Shown here piece after piece: positions 15,998 through 25,512 of a stretch of 57,415 bases of DNA; positions within the stretch are counted from its first letter, which is position 1; each line of letters starts with the position of its first letter. Position numbers and translations under genes: made by a program. The notes beneath the pieces were generated by a model. The model was given only the letters and a program-made list of their open reading frames with translations, was not told the origin of the DNA and made no database searches. Origin of the DNA: an uncultured Akkermansia sp. (GTDB lineage Bacteria > Verrucomicrobiota > Verrucomicrobiia > Verrucomicrobiales > Akkermansiaceae); NCBI GenBank assembly GCA_900548895.1, contig URLZ01000013.1, positions 1-57,415 on the forward strand, written 5' to 3'.

Positions 15998-16888
15998 TCA
16001 GGCCTCCTCCTCGTCGTCCTGCTCGTCGATGACGGTCTGCCGCACCCAGCCGATGGGGTCGCTTCCGAACTCGACAACGTCGCCGGCGCGGAGGTAGCAG
16101 GGCGGCGTCATGCCCATGCCGACGCCGCCGGGGGTGCCGGTGGAGACAACGTCGCCGGGGTTGAGGGTGATGAAGCGGGAGACGTAGGCGACGAGCTCGG
16201 CAACGGGGCGAATGAGGTGGGAGCTGTTGCCGTTCTGGCGCAATTCTCCGTTGACGCGCAGCTGGAGCGGCAGGTGGTCCGGATCCGGGATTTCATCGCG
16301 CGTGACGAGTACGGGGCCGAAGGGGGCGAAGGAGTCGCAGCTCTTACCCTTGGTCCATTGGCCGCCGTGTTCGAGCTGGTAGGAGCGCTCCGAGTAGTCG
16401 CACATGAGGGTGTAGCCGATGATGGCGCGCCGCGCTTCGCGCGCATCGGCGCGGTGCAGGGTGTCGCCGATGACGGCGGCGAGCTCGACTTCGTAGTCGA
16501 GTTTCGTTGCGCCGGCGGGGTTGATGACGCAGCTCAGATCGGCGCTGACGGCCGAGGGGGATTTCAGGAAAAGCGAGGGCTCGGAGGGGACGTCGCCGCT
16601 GAACTCCAAGGCGTGGTCGGCGTAGCTCTTGCCGAGGCAGGCGATGTTGACGGGCTGCACGGGCAGGGCGCTTGTGAGCACGAGCCCCTCGGGGTCAACG
16701 GGAACGCCGTCCGGGGCGCCCTTGGAGACCCAAGTCTCGATCTCCTTGCGAAGTTTTTTGCCGTCGGGCAGCAGGGCCGCCCAGATCTGCTCATCGTTGG
16801 AGCTGACGTCGATGAAGCACTGGCGCTTCGGGACCCAGAGGCCGATGACGATGTCGCCTTCGTCGTCTGTGTAATACTGGAGTTTCAT
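15998..16888 (-). CDS. Fumarylacetoacetate hydrolase-family protein
   Basis: A 296-residue protein with a short N-terminal domain and a C-terminal FAH fold. Metal-site and core motifs are visible: GKSYADHALEF, DYEVELAAVIG (acidic metal ligands), YTLMCDYSER, KGKSCDSFAPFGP and STGTPGGVGMG. Family members act on fumarylpyruvate, acylpyruvates, 2-hydroxyhepta-2,4-diene-1,7-dioate or oxaloacetate. The substrate cannot be told from sequence alone, and no catabolic genes surround it. I see no convincing promoter in the 267 bases upstream (16889-17155). That spacer contains a small TTGCCC/GGGCAA hairpin and otherwise nothing recognisable. Confidence 0.9.
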   Translation of the reverse strand: MKLQYYTDDEGDIVIGLWVPKRQCFIDVSSNDEQIWAALLPDGKKLRKEIETWVSKGAPDGVPVDPEGLVLTSALPVQPVNIACLGKSYADHALEFSGDVPSEPSLFLKSPSAVSADLSCVINPAGATKLDYEVELAAVIGDTLHRADAREARRAIIGYTLMCDYSERSYQLEHGGQWTKGKSCDSFAPFGPVLVTRDEIPDPDHLPLQLRVNGELRQNGNSSHLIRPVAELVAYVSRFITLNPGDVVSTGTPGGVGMGMTPPCYLRAGDVVEFGSDPIGWVRQTVIDEQDDEEEA

Positions 16889-17155
16889 GGATAGGGTTTA
16901 ATCGTGGCGTTCGCCCTGCGCAGCCTGAGTCGGTCGAAGTAGGATGGGCCGGAGGGTGCGGCGGGAGGGGTGCGCAGGGGCGAAGTGGAGTTAAGGGAGC
17001 GTGATGCGGCAGAGGTGCGGCAGGTTGGCTTGGCTGCAGGCTTGCCCGAGGGGCAATCGAGTTGTTGCGAGCCGTGAAAAAGCGTGTCCGATACGGGTGG
17101 GGTGAGAATGGACGGGAACGGGCAGTGATGGCCGGAAATGAGCGATGAGCCCACA

Positions 17156-17899
17156 TCAATCCCAGTCATTCATGTTGTCGGGGATGTCGTTGAGGTGAGC
17201 GGGGAATTCGTCCTTCGCGGGGCTCTTGCGGGGCGCGGGTGCATGGGTGTCGGCGGTGTCGTCACGGGCAGAGGAGGGCATGGCGGGGGCTCCGCCGGCA
17301 GTGCCGCTCAGGGCATCGCTGACGGGATCGCTCAGGCTGTCTTGAAGGGAGGGAATGCTCGGAGCGGAGGGCTGTGTCGTGGGACTGCTGCCGCCGGCGT
17401 ATCCCGGGAAGGTGGTGCCTGAGAGTCCGGGGGCGCTGCCGGCTACACTGCCGGGAAGCCCCGGGAGCGCACCGGGGATGGTGCTGCCGGCCACGGGGAG
17501 GCCCGCGGTGCCGCTTTGCTGCTCTTTGCCGGGATGGCGCAGCACGTCGCGATAGAGGTAGACGGCGTCACCCGCGACGACAGTGCCCGAGCGGATGCTC
17601 GCCGTGGCGAAGTTGCCCCGAGCTTGCGAGACGTCGCTGAGCACGAGGTTGCCGACGCGGGTGTTGCTGCCGTCCGCCGGGTGGGTGATCAGCGTGGCGC
17701 CCGATGTCGGGACGGGGCCGATGAAGCGCAGGATGACGAAGCCGCGGTCGCTGAGTACCTGATTGACGGTGCCGAGGTAGAGCGGCGCCGGCTCATCCGT
17801 CTTCTGCCGCTCCGGCACCTCTTCCCGCTGGGTCTGGCAGGCGGGAAGCAGGCTCAGTGCCGGCAGGAGCAACAGGCTCATCAGAGACGCATTTCTCAT
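17156..17899 (-). CDS. Lipoprotein of unknown function
   Basis: A 247-residue protein starting MRNASLMSLLLL with a lipoprotein signal peptide ending in the lipobox LLPAC (Cys20), so it should be anchored in an envelope membrane. After the Cys, a domain of about 90 residues (LYLGTVNQVLS to AVYLYRD) alternates beta-type residues with Gly turns. The rest is a Pro/Gly/Ser-rich, probably disordered tail ending in acidic residues. No family is recognised. It lies just downstream of tssA but has its own strong promoter, with -10 only 6 bases before the ATG. It is therefore probably not a T6SS operon member, though its position next to the envelope machinery is noted. Confidence 0.78.
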   Translation of the reverse strand: MRNASLMSLLLLPALSLLPACQTQREEVPERQKTDEPAPLYLGTVNQVLSDRGFVILRFIGPVPTSGATLITHPADGSNTRVGNLVLSDVSQARGNFATASIRSGTVVAGDAVYLYRDVLRHPGKEQQSGTAGLPVAGSTIPGALPGLPGSVAGSAPGLSGTTFPGYAGGSSPTTQPSAPSIPSLQDSLSDPVSDALSGTAGGAPAMPSSARDDTADTHAPAPRKSPAKDEFPAHLNDIPDNMNDWD

Positions 17900-17905
17900 G
17901 AGCTC

Positions 17906-17934
17906 AGGGTACACGATGTTGCCCTCTCCGTCAA
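17906..17934 (-). promoter_or_regulatory. Promoter of the lipoprotein gene, apparently leaderless
   Basis: The minus strand has -35 TTGACG (17929-17934), a 17-base spacer and -10 TACCCT (17906-17911), followed after 6 bases by the ATG at 17899. No space remains for a ribosome-binding site. Confidence 0.55.
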
Positions 17935-18038
17935 GTGGTAACAATCAGGAGAGATGCTCTCATCGCCGCTTGCTGCGTCATCGGGGAGGCCTGCGGAAAC
18001 GGGAGCCCTTCCGCGAGGTCTGCTCTTCCCCCTTGTCT

Positions 18039-19376
18039 TCAGCCGAAGGGCGAGAAAAATTCCGCCGCCTCGGCCGGAGGTTCGGGGGCCGGGGCGGGGG
18101 CTGTCGGCAGCGGGGCGGCAGCCTGAGCTTGGGCGCTGCCGGGCGCGACGCCTGACGGGGTGCCCGAGCTGCTGCTGACGCTGGCCGAGCTGCCGGGCTT
18201 GAGGACGGTTTGCAGCTGGTCTCGGCTCTGCGGGGCGATATCGGTCATCAGCTCCATGAAGTTGGCGCCCACGCTGCGGATGGCGCGGCGCAGGAAGTAG
18301 GGGACGGGGCTGGAGGGTTCGTTCTCTTCAAACCAGGCGCAGAGTTGCTCCATGAGCCGCACGGCCTGCTCGCGCCCGCTGCGCGCATCGCAGCCGACCG
18401 GCAGCACCGGGAGGGCGCCGAGGTTCGCAGCTGCTCCCGCTGCACCTGCCGTCGGCTGGGCGCCGGCGACGGAGGCCGGAGAGGCGGCGGAGCCGGGGCC
18501 GTTGGCACCGCTTGCGGCGCTGCTGCCGGGGAGTCCCGCCCCACCGGCGGGGGCTGAAGCGGTTGCTGCGGCTGAGGTGGCGGCACCCGCGGGGCTTCCC
18601 GCTGCGGCGGAGGCTGTGTCTGTCGCTGTAGCATCAGGCGCGGGCGCTTCGGAGGCCGGTGCCGCGGAGAGCAGGAAGAGCTGCATCTCCTTGAGCCTGT
18701 CGGTGAGCATGCGGAAGTCCGGCGTTCCCATGGCGTGCTCGGTATAGACGTCGCGGATGTGGTGCAGCAGCCCGAGGATGGCGTCGAGGTGCTCGAGCTG
18801 TTCGCGGATCTTCTCTGCCGGGGTGTCGCGCAGGGCGGCGCGGATGGTGCGATCGGCGTCGCTGCCTTCCGCAGCTTGGCGGATGTCGTCGAGGCTGTAG
18901 GAGCCGAGGGCCGGCGAGGCGGCCAGCGGGGTGGCCAGCAGCAGGCGCAGCACCGTGGTGTCTGCGTCGAAGCTGCCCGGCATGGGGGAGAGGCGCATGA
19001 GCGTGCTGAGGCGCTCCTGCACATCGCCGTCGTCGGGAATGGGCCAGAGCCTCTCCCACATCTGCTCGCTGAGCGCGTCGATGAGCTCGAGCCCGTCGCG
19101 CAGCCCGCTCAGTCCGCCGTTGGCCAGTCGTGCCACCGTCCAGATGACGGCGATGCGCAGGTCTCGGGTCTCTTTCATGAGGCCGGCGGCGGCTTTCTCG
19201 AGCTTGCGCCAGTCGGGCGGGGTTGCGGGGATGACGGAGTCTCCCATCATGTGCTCGGGCTCGCCGGCGTACTGCTCGTCGAGCTCGATCATGCGGGCGT
19301 CGTATTCGAGATTCTCGCCGCAGGGAGCGGCATCGCTGAGCGGCGAGGCGAAGGTGGTCATGAGGTCGTTGTTCAT
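18039..19376 (-). CDS. tssA: T6SS protein TssA
   Basis: TssA coordinates sheath/tube assembly at the baseplate or distal cap. The 445-residue protein starts with the ImpA N-terminal domain: CGENLEYDARMIELDE, then PDWRKLEKAAAGLMKETRDLRIAVIW and LRDGLELIDALSEQMWERLWPIPD. These are hallmark TssA segments. A long Ala/Gly/Ser/Pro linker (about residues 245-335) separates it from a C-terminal helical domain (VRLMEQLCAWFEENEPSSPVPY) and a Pro/Ala tail. It is the last gene of the secretion locus, 5 bases after tssM. A GCGGAA/TTCCGC hairpin downstream has no T-run. Confidence 0.93.
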   Translation of the reverse strand: MNNDLMTTFASPLSDAAPCGENLEYDARMIELDEQYAGEPEHMMGDSVIPATPPDWRKLEKAAAGLMKETRDLRIAVIWTVARLANGGLSGLRDGLELIDALSEQMWERLWPIPDDGDVQERLSTLMRLSPMPGSFDADTTVLRLLLATPLAASPALGSYSLDDIRQAAEGSDADRTIRAALRDTPAEKIREQLEHLDAILGLLHHIRDVYTEHAMGTPDFRMLTDRLKEMQLFLLSAAPASEAPAPDATATDTASAAAGSPAGAATSAAATASAPAGGAGLPGSSAASGANGPGSAASPASVAGAQPTAGAAGAAANLGALPVLPVGCDARSGREQAVRLMEQLCAWFEENEPSSPVPYFLRRAIRSVGANFMELMTDIAPQSRDQLQTVLKPGSSASVSSSSGTPSGVAPGSAQAQAAAPLPTAPAPAPEPPAEAAEFFSPFG

Positions 19377-19381
19377 GGGGA

Positions 19382-22300
19382 TCAGTTCAGGGGAAGATCG
19401 CCGTCGGGCATGTCGGCGGCGGGGTATTCCATGAGGAAGTCAGCCTCCGTCGGCGGCAGCAGTCCGTCGTCGGCGGAGGGGGTGAGGCAGGGCCTCAGGT
19501 AGAGGGTGAAGTCTCCGTCGGGCTGGCCGTCGTCCGTCTTGAGCGGCACGATGAAGTAGTTATGGGACGGATCGTACTCAGTGGCCTGCTCGAGGACGAG
19601 GTCGAGCAGCGGCCGACGGCGGTCGAGGTAGTGCGCCGAGTATTCGTCACCGGCGTGCCGGTAGAGGCGCAGCAGGACGTTGTCGCCGCCCGTCAGCAGG
19701 TAGTCGGTCTCCTGCGTCGCGTCGGGCAGGCTCCGCAGCTTGCCGGTGCTGACGGCAGCGCTATCGAGCGAGAAATAGGGGCAGGCCGCTGCCTGACGGA
19801 TGCGGGCGTCGCTCGGCTGCTCGGCGACGCCGGGCAGGATGAGGCGGAAGCCGAGGCTGTAGCCCTGGCGGCGGAGGCTGTCGAGTTCGCGCCGCAGCGC
19901 GCTGATGTCCTCAGCCGTGGGCTTGCGGGGGAGGTTGCGCTGCGTGAGGTAGGTCTCGCGGATGCGCTTGCGCAGCTCCTTCTCGCGCTCGGCCTGCCCG
20001 GGCTCATCGCCGGTAACCGGGCTCAGGCTGAGGCTGCCGGGCCAGTCGGCCGGGGCGATCATCTCGCGGTTGAAGCTCATGGCGAACCAGAACAGGCAGT
20101 TGTAGCCCTCGCGGTCGCGGAAGGTCAGCGGAGCGTAGATGGTCTTTTTGTCGTCAGAGAGGCGGGCTCCCGGGCGCAGACACAGGTCAAGCACGCTCCA
20201 GTGGCGGCTCAGCGTGAGGGTGCTGTCCGGGGTGTCGGAGTCGGAGTGCCGGTAAAATTCAAACCGGAGGCTGCCGCTGGAGGCCGGGATGCCCTCCGTG
20301 AGCAGGGGGAGGTCGGCGGCGTTTTGGCGGTTGAGGTTGAAGCGGCCCGTGAGCGGGGTACCGTTGCAGAGGATGCGGCAGTAGGGGAAGCGGCGCCCCA
20401 CGGGAATGAGGCGCTTGAGGTCATCGCCGCCCGCGACCGGAGCGCTGCGCAGGTCAGATGCCGGCAGGGTGGGGATGCACTGCAGCTCACAGGCGGGATC
20501 GGCCAGCAGAGAGAGTACGCGGATGAGGTTGCTCAGGCTCTCATCGGCGCTGCCGGCAATGCTCAGGTCGAGCGAGGCGGCTCCGGCCGGGATGCTGCGG
20601 GAGTTCGCTTGCTTGGCGATTTCCGCCTCGCGCTGCGGGTCCGTCAGATGGGCCACGGCCCCCAGCCTGTCGTAGAGGTCATTGATGTCGTAGGCGGTCA
20701 GGATGTCCTCGCTGCGCTGCCGGGAGGTGTTGCAGAGCGGGAAGCGACGCGCATCGGCCAGGCAGGCGGCGAGGTCGTCCTCCAGCGCGGCGGCGGCTTC
20801 CTGCTTGAGCAGGCGCATGCCGTGCAGTAGGTAGTTATTCCACCAGAGGAAGGAGGAGTTGGACTGCGCGGGGTACCAGGAGACCCAGTAGCTGTTCATC
20901 AGCTTCTCGACCGGCAGGGCGATGAGGCTCTTCCATGCCTGGTCGGGCTTGAGGCTGAGCTTGCTGATGAAGTCGGCGGAGGTCTGGAAGTTGCGCCGCG
21001 TGTCGGTATCGAGCGATTTTTTGGCCCGCTGAATCAGCTCGCGGATGGCGGTGAGCTGCGGGAAGCGCTCTTCATTCATGAGGCTGGGAAGATCCAGCGC
21101 GTCGTAGATGAGGTCGTCGATCTCATAAAGGATGGATCCGACGTCCGCCGAGTAGAGCACATCGCCGCTCTCCACGTACTCCGCCCAGTTGCGGATGCCG
21201 TTGATGCGGTAATAGGACGGGATGGTCTCAACCCAGTACATGACGTAGTCGGTCAGGTAGTGCTGGCAGGCTGCCTCCAGGCGCTCGAGTGACTGGTTCA
21301 GCTCCGTATCGTCGGGGGCAGCTTCCGCCTTTTTGCGGATGTAGTCGGAGAGGCCGAGCAGGTCTGTGATGCGGCGGTTGGCGCTCCCGGGTTCGTAGAC
21401 GGGGTTGATGGCGGTTTTGGATGCCGAGGTGTAGGGCATTGAGGGGAGCTTGCGCGCGACGCTCGTTCCCGGCTCCGGCACCAGCACTTCGAGGTTGCTG
21501 TGCGGAGCCTCGGCGAGCCAGCCGATGAGCACGCTGCGCTCCAGGCGGTTCCAGTTCTGCTCCCAGCAGCTGCCGTTCAGCGGGCTGTCCTCTGACGTGC
21601 CGAGGGCTTGGACCTCGCCGTCGTACTGTTTGCGCGCGTCCTGCACGCGGGCGATGCGGTGCTGGTAGGTCTCCTGCGCGCGCCCGGCGGGGACGGGGAA
21701 GGAGAAGAGGGCGTTGAGGCGGTCGGCTCGGCTCATCGCCTCGCGCCAGGGGCGCGGCGAGCCTTCGCTGGTCGCGTCCTTGTCCCAGAAGCGGCAGAGC
21801 TCGTCGGTCAACAGCTCGCCGTCGCCGGCGGAGAGCTTGGTAAGCGCCTGGGTCACGGAGGAGGCGAGCGCGGCAAGCTGTCCGTGCAGAAAGTCGGCAT
21901 TCTGCGAGGTGCCGAGGCTTTGATCGAGGCTCTGGAAGCTCTGCAGATCGCGCCCCAGCGCTTCGCTCAGCGCGTTGCGCACCGTCTCAAGGGCCCGGCG
22001 CAGCGAGCCCTCATCGGCGATGTGAAGTCGCTGCTCGGCCTCGGCGATGGTCGCGGCAAGGCGGCGAGCCTCCTTGTACTGCTCCTGCCAGCGGCGGATG
22101 CAGCTTTCTGCCGTGGTGGAATCCTCGCGGCGCACGGCCTCGGCGAAGTCCTCTTCCAGCTCGCCCATGGCCAGCATCGTCTCGCGGAGGCGCTTGACTT
22201 GACCGATGAAGTCGGCCATTTGCCCGTAGCCGAGCGAGGGGTAGATGCTCAGGTTGTCCGCCGCGGCACTGTAGAGTGCTGAGGCCTTCGTGATGGCCTG

Positions 22301-24421
22301 CGCGGCCTCGATGGAGACGGGGCGCAGGTAACCGTTGAGGATGGTCATGGTGCCGAAGGTCTTGTTGCGCTCAAAGCTGTTGAGCCAGAGGGCCCGAATG
22401 GCGGCATCGCGGCCGGTCTGGCTCTTGGGGCGGATGAGCAGGGAGTAGTTGATGTCATCCTGAACGCTCTCGCCGTTCATCAGCAGAATGCCGTAGCGCG
22501 TGATTTGCAACAGCGTGGCGAAGCTCTCCGTGTCATCGCGCTCCCAGTCCGGCGGCGTGTCGGTATGGTCGGCCCGATGAATGAAGACCTGTCGCGAGGT
22601 GTGCACGGCCGGCTGCACCAGCATGGTGACCACAGTGGCCTTGTCGATGAAGTCCTTGTAGCTCTTGAGCAGCTGGGGAGACATCTCGTGATCGACCACC
22701 CAACAGGCAGGCCTCCAGAAGAGGGGGAGTGGAGCCGGCACGTTGGTCATGTTCGTCATGATGTAGAGGTACTCGCGCCTCGATATCTTGGTGCCGGGGA
22801 CCGTCTGAGAGGTGAGGGGGATCTGCTCGCCCTGCTCGACGCCGAGCAGCGGCGCGTTGGCGATGCTGTTGCCGCGGAAGAGCCGGTGTGCGTTGGTCCA
22901 GAAGGAGAGGTCGCGCTGTGCGAGCTGCTCGAGGCCTCCGCGGCGGAGGGCTGCCGAGAGCACCAGCAGAACGGCCGCGGAGCAGAGGGCGATGCCGCTC
23001 ACGCAGTAGGGCCTCCGGATGCGCCGCAGGGCCTCGTCCGTGTAGTCGCTCTGGTCCGCCGTGCCGAGGATGAGCTGTTGCAGCAGGTTGCGGGTGAAGT
23101 AGTGGCGCGGCGAGCCCAGCGAGAGGATTTTTTCGCATTCCGCCACCAAGCTCTCTCCGCTGAGCTCGGGAGCCTGAACGGCGCTGGCGGCGGCGCCCGG
23201 GCTTGGCGTCGCCGCCAGCGGGAGGGGATGGAGCTTGCCCTCCCGCTTCTCAAAGACGACGCGCTCCGTCGTGATGACGGGCTTGTCGAGCGCCGCGGTG
23301 AGCCAGAAGCCGCGGAAGGGGAAGATGCCGCGGTCCTGCTTCTTGTGCCGCACGTGCGTGAAGATGCCGGCGAGGTAGCGCTTGAGGTTCTCGCGCAGCG
23401 CCTCCACCTTGTCGGGCAGCAGCCAGATGGGTGCGGCGATGTCGGCGCGCTTCTCGCCGGAGGCGGTCTTCTCCCAGATGGAAGGGTGCAGCGCCAATGA
23501 GCCGCGCAGCGTCCGCAGGTGGTCGACGAGGCGATTGAAGGCGAGATCCGTCGCGGCGGCATCGTAGGGCCCATCCGGGCGCGGATTGCTCCAGCCGAGG
23601 GGCTTCTCGCAGTCCTCATCCGACAGCAGCGAGAAAAACTCCGAGAAGCCCTCGATCTGATCGCATTTCGTGATGACGACCCAGACCGGGCAGTAGGCTC
23701 CGGTGATGCGGCTGAGCGCGCGCATCTCCTCGGCAATCAGGGTGACCTTGCGGTCGCGCAGCTCGGAGGAATCGAAGAGAAGCGCGTCGGCCGGGATGGT
23801 CAGGATGACGCCGCCGGGCAGGTTGTTGCGGCAGAGACCGTGCAGCTGCTCCAGAAAGTACTGCCACTCCTGGTCCTGACGCCCGCCCCAGCGGCTCAGA
23901 AAGAGGCGCCCGCCCACATCCCAGATCATCCCCTTTTCTGCCAGCCAGAGGTTGAAGGTCGACGTCGCCTCGGCTGCGCGCGAGAAGTCATTGATGCCGG
24001 CGGGATACTCGATGCCGCCCATCTCCATGAGGCGGCTCTTGCCCGAGCCGGGCTCTCCGAGCAGAAGCCAGGAGGCGGCGCGGCGGGGATCGATGCCCTG
24101 GGCCGCCATCGCCTTGCGCGCGGCCTCCATATCCATGCGGATGCCCTCCACGCGCATGTACTGCTCGTGGCGCTGCGCCTTCACATCCCTGCCGGCGGCC
24201 ATGGCGGCAAGCTCGCGGCGCAGCAGCAGATCTTCGCGCATCGTGCCCACCATCCGATGCAGGCGCCGGCGGTGCAGAATCATGCGCACGGCGATGTAGA
24301 GCACGAAGGCGACAATCAACAGGGCCAGCAGAAAGAGCAACCACTCCGCCCAGCCCCAGTCAGCGGGGTGGGCGATGGATGCGGCGGCGGCCTCGACGGA
24401 TGAGGAATCGGTGGGATTCAT
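19382..24421 (-). CDS. tssM: T6SS inner-membrane protein TssM (IcmF family)
   Basis: TssM spans the inner membrane and periplasm and, with TssL and TssJ, forms the envelope complex. At 1679 residues it is far longer than the usual 1100-1300. A first transmembrane helix lies near residues 26-48. The cytoplasmic NTPase domain has an intact Walker A GEPGSGKS (122-129), a WDVGG motif and a TKCD guanine-type motif (WVVITKCDQIEGF). A further membrane helix lies near residues 470-490 (CVSGIALCSAAVLLVL). The rest is a very large periplasmic part with IcmF-related and DUF1215-like helical regions and a beta-rich C-terminal end. It is preceded by tssL and followed by tssA with gaps of only 11 and 5 bases. 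Confidence 0.95.
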   Translation of the reverse strand: MNPTDSSSVEAAAASIAHPADWGWAEWLLFLLALLIVAFVLYIAVRMILHRRRLHRMVGTMREDLLLRRELAAMAAGRDVKAQRHEQYMRVEGIRMDMEAARKAMAAQGIDPRRAASWLLLGEPGSGKSRLMEMGGIEYPAGINDFSRAAEATSTFNLWLAEKGMIWDVGGRLFLSRWGGRQDQEWQYFLEQLHGLCRNNLPGGVILTIPADALLFDSSELRDRKVTLIAEEMRALSRITGAYCPVWVVITKCDQIEGFSEFFSLLSDEDCEKPLGWSNPRPDGPYDAAATDLAFNRLVDHLRTLRGSLALHPSIWEKTASGEKRADIAAPIWLLPDKVEALRENLKRYLAGIFTHVRHKKQDRGIFPFRGFWLTAALDKPVITTERVVFEKREGKLHPLPLAATPSPGAAASAVQAPELSGESLVAECEKILSLGSPRHYFTRNLLQQLILGTADQSDYTDEALRRIRRPYCVSGIALCSAAVLLVLSAALRRGGLEQLAQRDLSFWTNAHRLFRGNSIANAPLLGVEQGEQIPLTSQTVPGTKISRREYLYIMTNMTNVPAPLPLFWRPACWVVDHEMSPQLLKSYKDFIDKATVVTMLVQPAVHTSRQVFIHRADHTDTPPDWERDDTESFATLLQITRYGILLMNGESVQDDINYSLLIRPKSQTGRDAAIRALWLNSFERNKTFGTMTILNGYLRPVSIEAAQAITKASALYSAAADNLSIYPSLGYGQMADFIGQVKRLRETMLAMGELEEDFAEAVRREDSTTAESCIRRWQEQYKEARRLAATIAEAEQRLHIADEGSLRRALETVRNALSEALGRDLQSFQSLDQSLGTSQNADFLHGQLAALASSVTQALTKLSAGDGELLTDELCRFWDKDATSEGSPRPWREAMSRADRLNALFSFPVPAGRAQETYQHRIARVQDARKQYDGEVQALGTSEDSPLNGSCWEQNWNRLERSVLIGWLAEAPHSNLEVLVPEPGTSVARKLPSMPYTSASKTAINPVYEPGSANRRITDLLGLSDYIRKKAEAAPDDTELNQSLERLEAACQHYLTDYVMYWVETIPSYYRINGIRNWAEYVESGDVLYSADVGSILYEIDDLIYDALDLPSLMNEERFPQLTAIRELIQRAKKSLDTDTRRNFQTSADFISKLSLKPDQAWKSLIALPVEKLMNSYWVSWYPAQSNSSFLWWNNYLLHGMRLLKQEAAAALEDDLAACLADARRFPLCNTSRQRSEDILTAYDINDLYDRLGAVAHLTDPQREAEIAKQANSRSIPAGAASLDLSIAGSADESLSNLIRVLSLLADPACELQCIPTLPASDLRSAPVAGGDDLKRLIPVGRRFPYCRILCNGTPLTGRFNLNRQNAADLPLLTEGIPASSGSLRFEFYRHSDSDTPDSTLTLSRHWSVLDLCLRPGARLSDDKKTIYAPLTFRDREGYNCLFWFAMSFNREMIAPADWPGSLSLSPVTGDEPGQAEREKELRKRIRETYLTQRNLPRKPTAEDISALRRELDSLRRQGYSLGFRLILPGVAEQPSDARIRQAAACPYFSLDSAAVSTGKLRSLPDATQETDYLLTGGDNVLLRLYRHAGDEYSAHYLDRRRPLLDLVLEQATEYDPSHNYFIVPLKTDDGQPDGDFTLYLRPCLTPSADDGLLPPTEADFLMEYPAADMPDGDLPLN

Positions 24422-24432
24422 GAGAGAGAAAG

Positions 24433-25512
24433 TCAGTGGGATGCGGAGACCGGTGCCGGCGCGCCCGGCTCGGCCTTCTGCGGCGCGTCGAGGGCGGCGG
24501 CCTCGGAGGGGGCAAGGGCGGGAGATCCGGCGGCGTCGGGAATTTCATCGACTACCGTCCGCGCGTCATCAGCCGAGGTGTCGGCTCCGTTTGCTCCGGC
24601 CTCAGGCGACGCGGTCCTCGTGCCGGAATCAGCGGCCTGCGGGAGTGTAGCCGCCGTCGTCGTCGTTTCCGTCAGCGTCGCCGCAGCCGCAGCCGCAGCC
24701 TCGTGCTGCAAGGCCGGCGGTATCTCAGCCCCGCGGAGGGGGAAGCTCTCGTGCGTCGCCTCGCCGGCGGGGGCACTCACGGGGCTGGCGACAAGCGTAT
24801 CGGCGTTGAGCGCGTGGCGCATGGCGCGATCCTCAATGAGCTCCTGCGTCTCGCTGAGCTCGCTGCGCAGAGCATCCGTCGCGCTGCGGTAGCTGTGCAG
24901 GTAATAAACGCAGGCCAGCAGCAGCGCCGCAGCCCCTGCACCGCCGGTGAGCAGACCGCTCAGCACGGGGCGGCGCGCTCGGATGGGGCGGGAAACGGCC
25001 TCCGAGCCCTGCCGGAACAGCGCCTTCGAGGCCTCCTCCTCGGGCATCACCGCCAAGCGCTCGGCCGCACGCCGCATCAACTCCTCCAGCCGCACGCTGC
25101 GGCGCTCCAGCGAGCCGGAGAAACCGCTGGCCACCATGTCGTACATCAGGCGCAAATGCTCGTGAGCCATCGGCGTGTCCTCATCGAGCCATCGGCGCAT
25201 GTAGTCGAAAAACTTCTCGTCGCCCGCCAGCTCATTGTACCGGCTGCGCCCCAGATCCTGCCACTGCTGCGCATAGGGAAAGGCCCCCTCGTGCACTATG
25301 TAGTCGATGTAGAACGCCGAGTAGCGGCAGGCATCCTCCAGCGCCTCCTGCGGCAGCTCGCGCGCCGCCGCACCCGTTTTGCGAATGCGGGCCAGCTCGC
25401 GCATGAGATGGCTCATGAGCACCTCCTGGTCCGGCGCATGGCCGCGGGCCGCCTCACAGCGGCTGTTGACAAGGTAGGTGATGAGCGGGGTGAAGAGCTC
25501 GCAGAGAGTCAT
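24433..25512 (-). CDS. tssL: T6SS inner-membrane protein TssL (DotU family)
   Basis: TssL pairs with TssM in the envelope complex. The protein is 359 residues when started at MTLCELF (25512), which overlaps the tssK stop in an ATGA arrangement. The DotU domain occupies the N-terminal part, with YSAFYIDYIVHEGAFPY, the conserved DEKFFDYMRRWLDE, and HLRLMYDMVASGFSG. A single transmembrane helix follows near residues 190-210 (LTGGAGAAALLLACVYYL). The C-terminal tail is Ala/Thr/Glu/Pro-rich and would be periplasmic. There is no OmpA-like peptidoglycan-binding domain, so wall anchoring, if any, must come from another protein. Confidence 0.93.
   Translation of the reverse strand: MTLCELFTPLITYLVNSRCEAARGHAPDQEVLMSHLMRELARIRKTGAAARELPQEALEDACRYSAFYIDYIVHEGAFPYAQQWQDLGRSRYNELAGDEKFFDYMRRWLDEDTPMAHEHLRLMYDMVASGFSGSLERRSVRLEELMRRAAERLAVMPEEEASKALFRQGSEAVSRPIRARRPVLSGLLTGGAGAAALLLACVYYLHSYRSATDALRSELSETQELIEDRAMRHALNADTLVASPVSAPAGEATHESFPLRGAEIPPALQHEAAAAAAATLTETTTTAATLPQAADSGTRTASPEAGANGADTSADDARTVVDEIPDAAGSPALAPSEAAALDAPQKAEPGAPAPVSASH

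Noticed and set aside
24433..25512. OmpA-like peptidoglycan-binding domain at the TssL C-terminus
   Set aside because: The C-terminal tail is Ala/Thr/Pro/Glu-rich without the NxxLSxxRAxxV motif.
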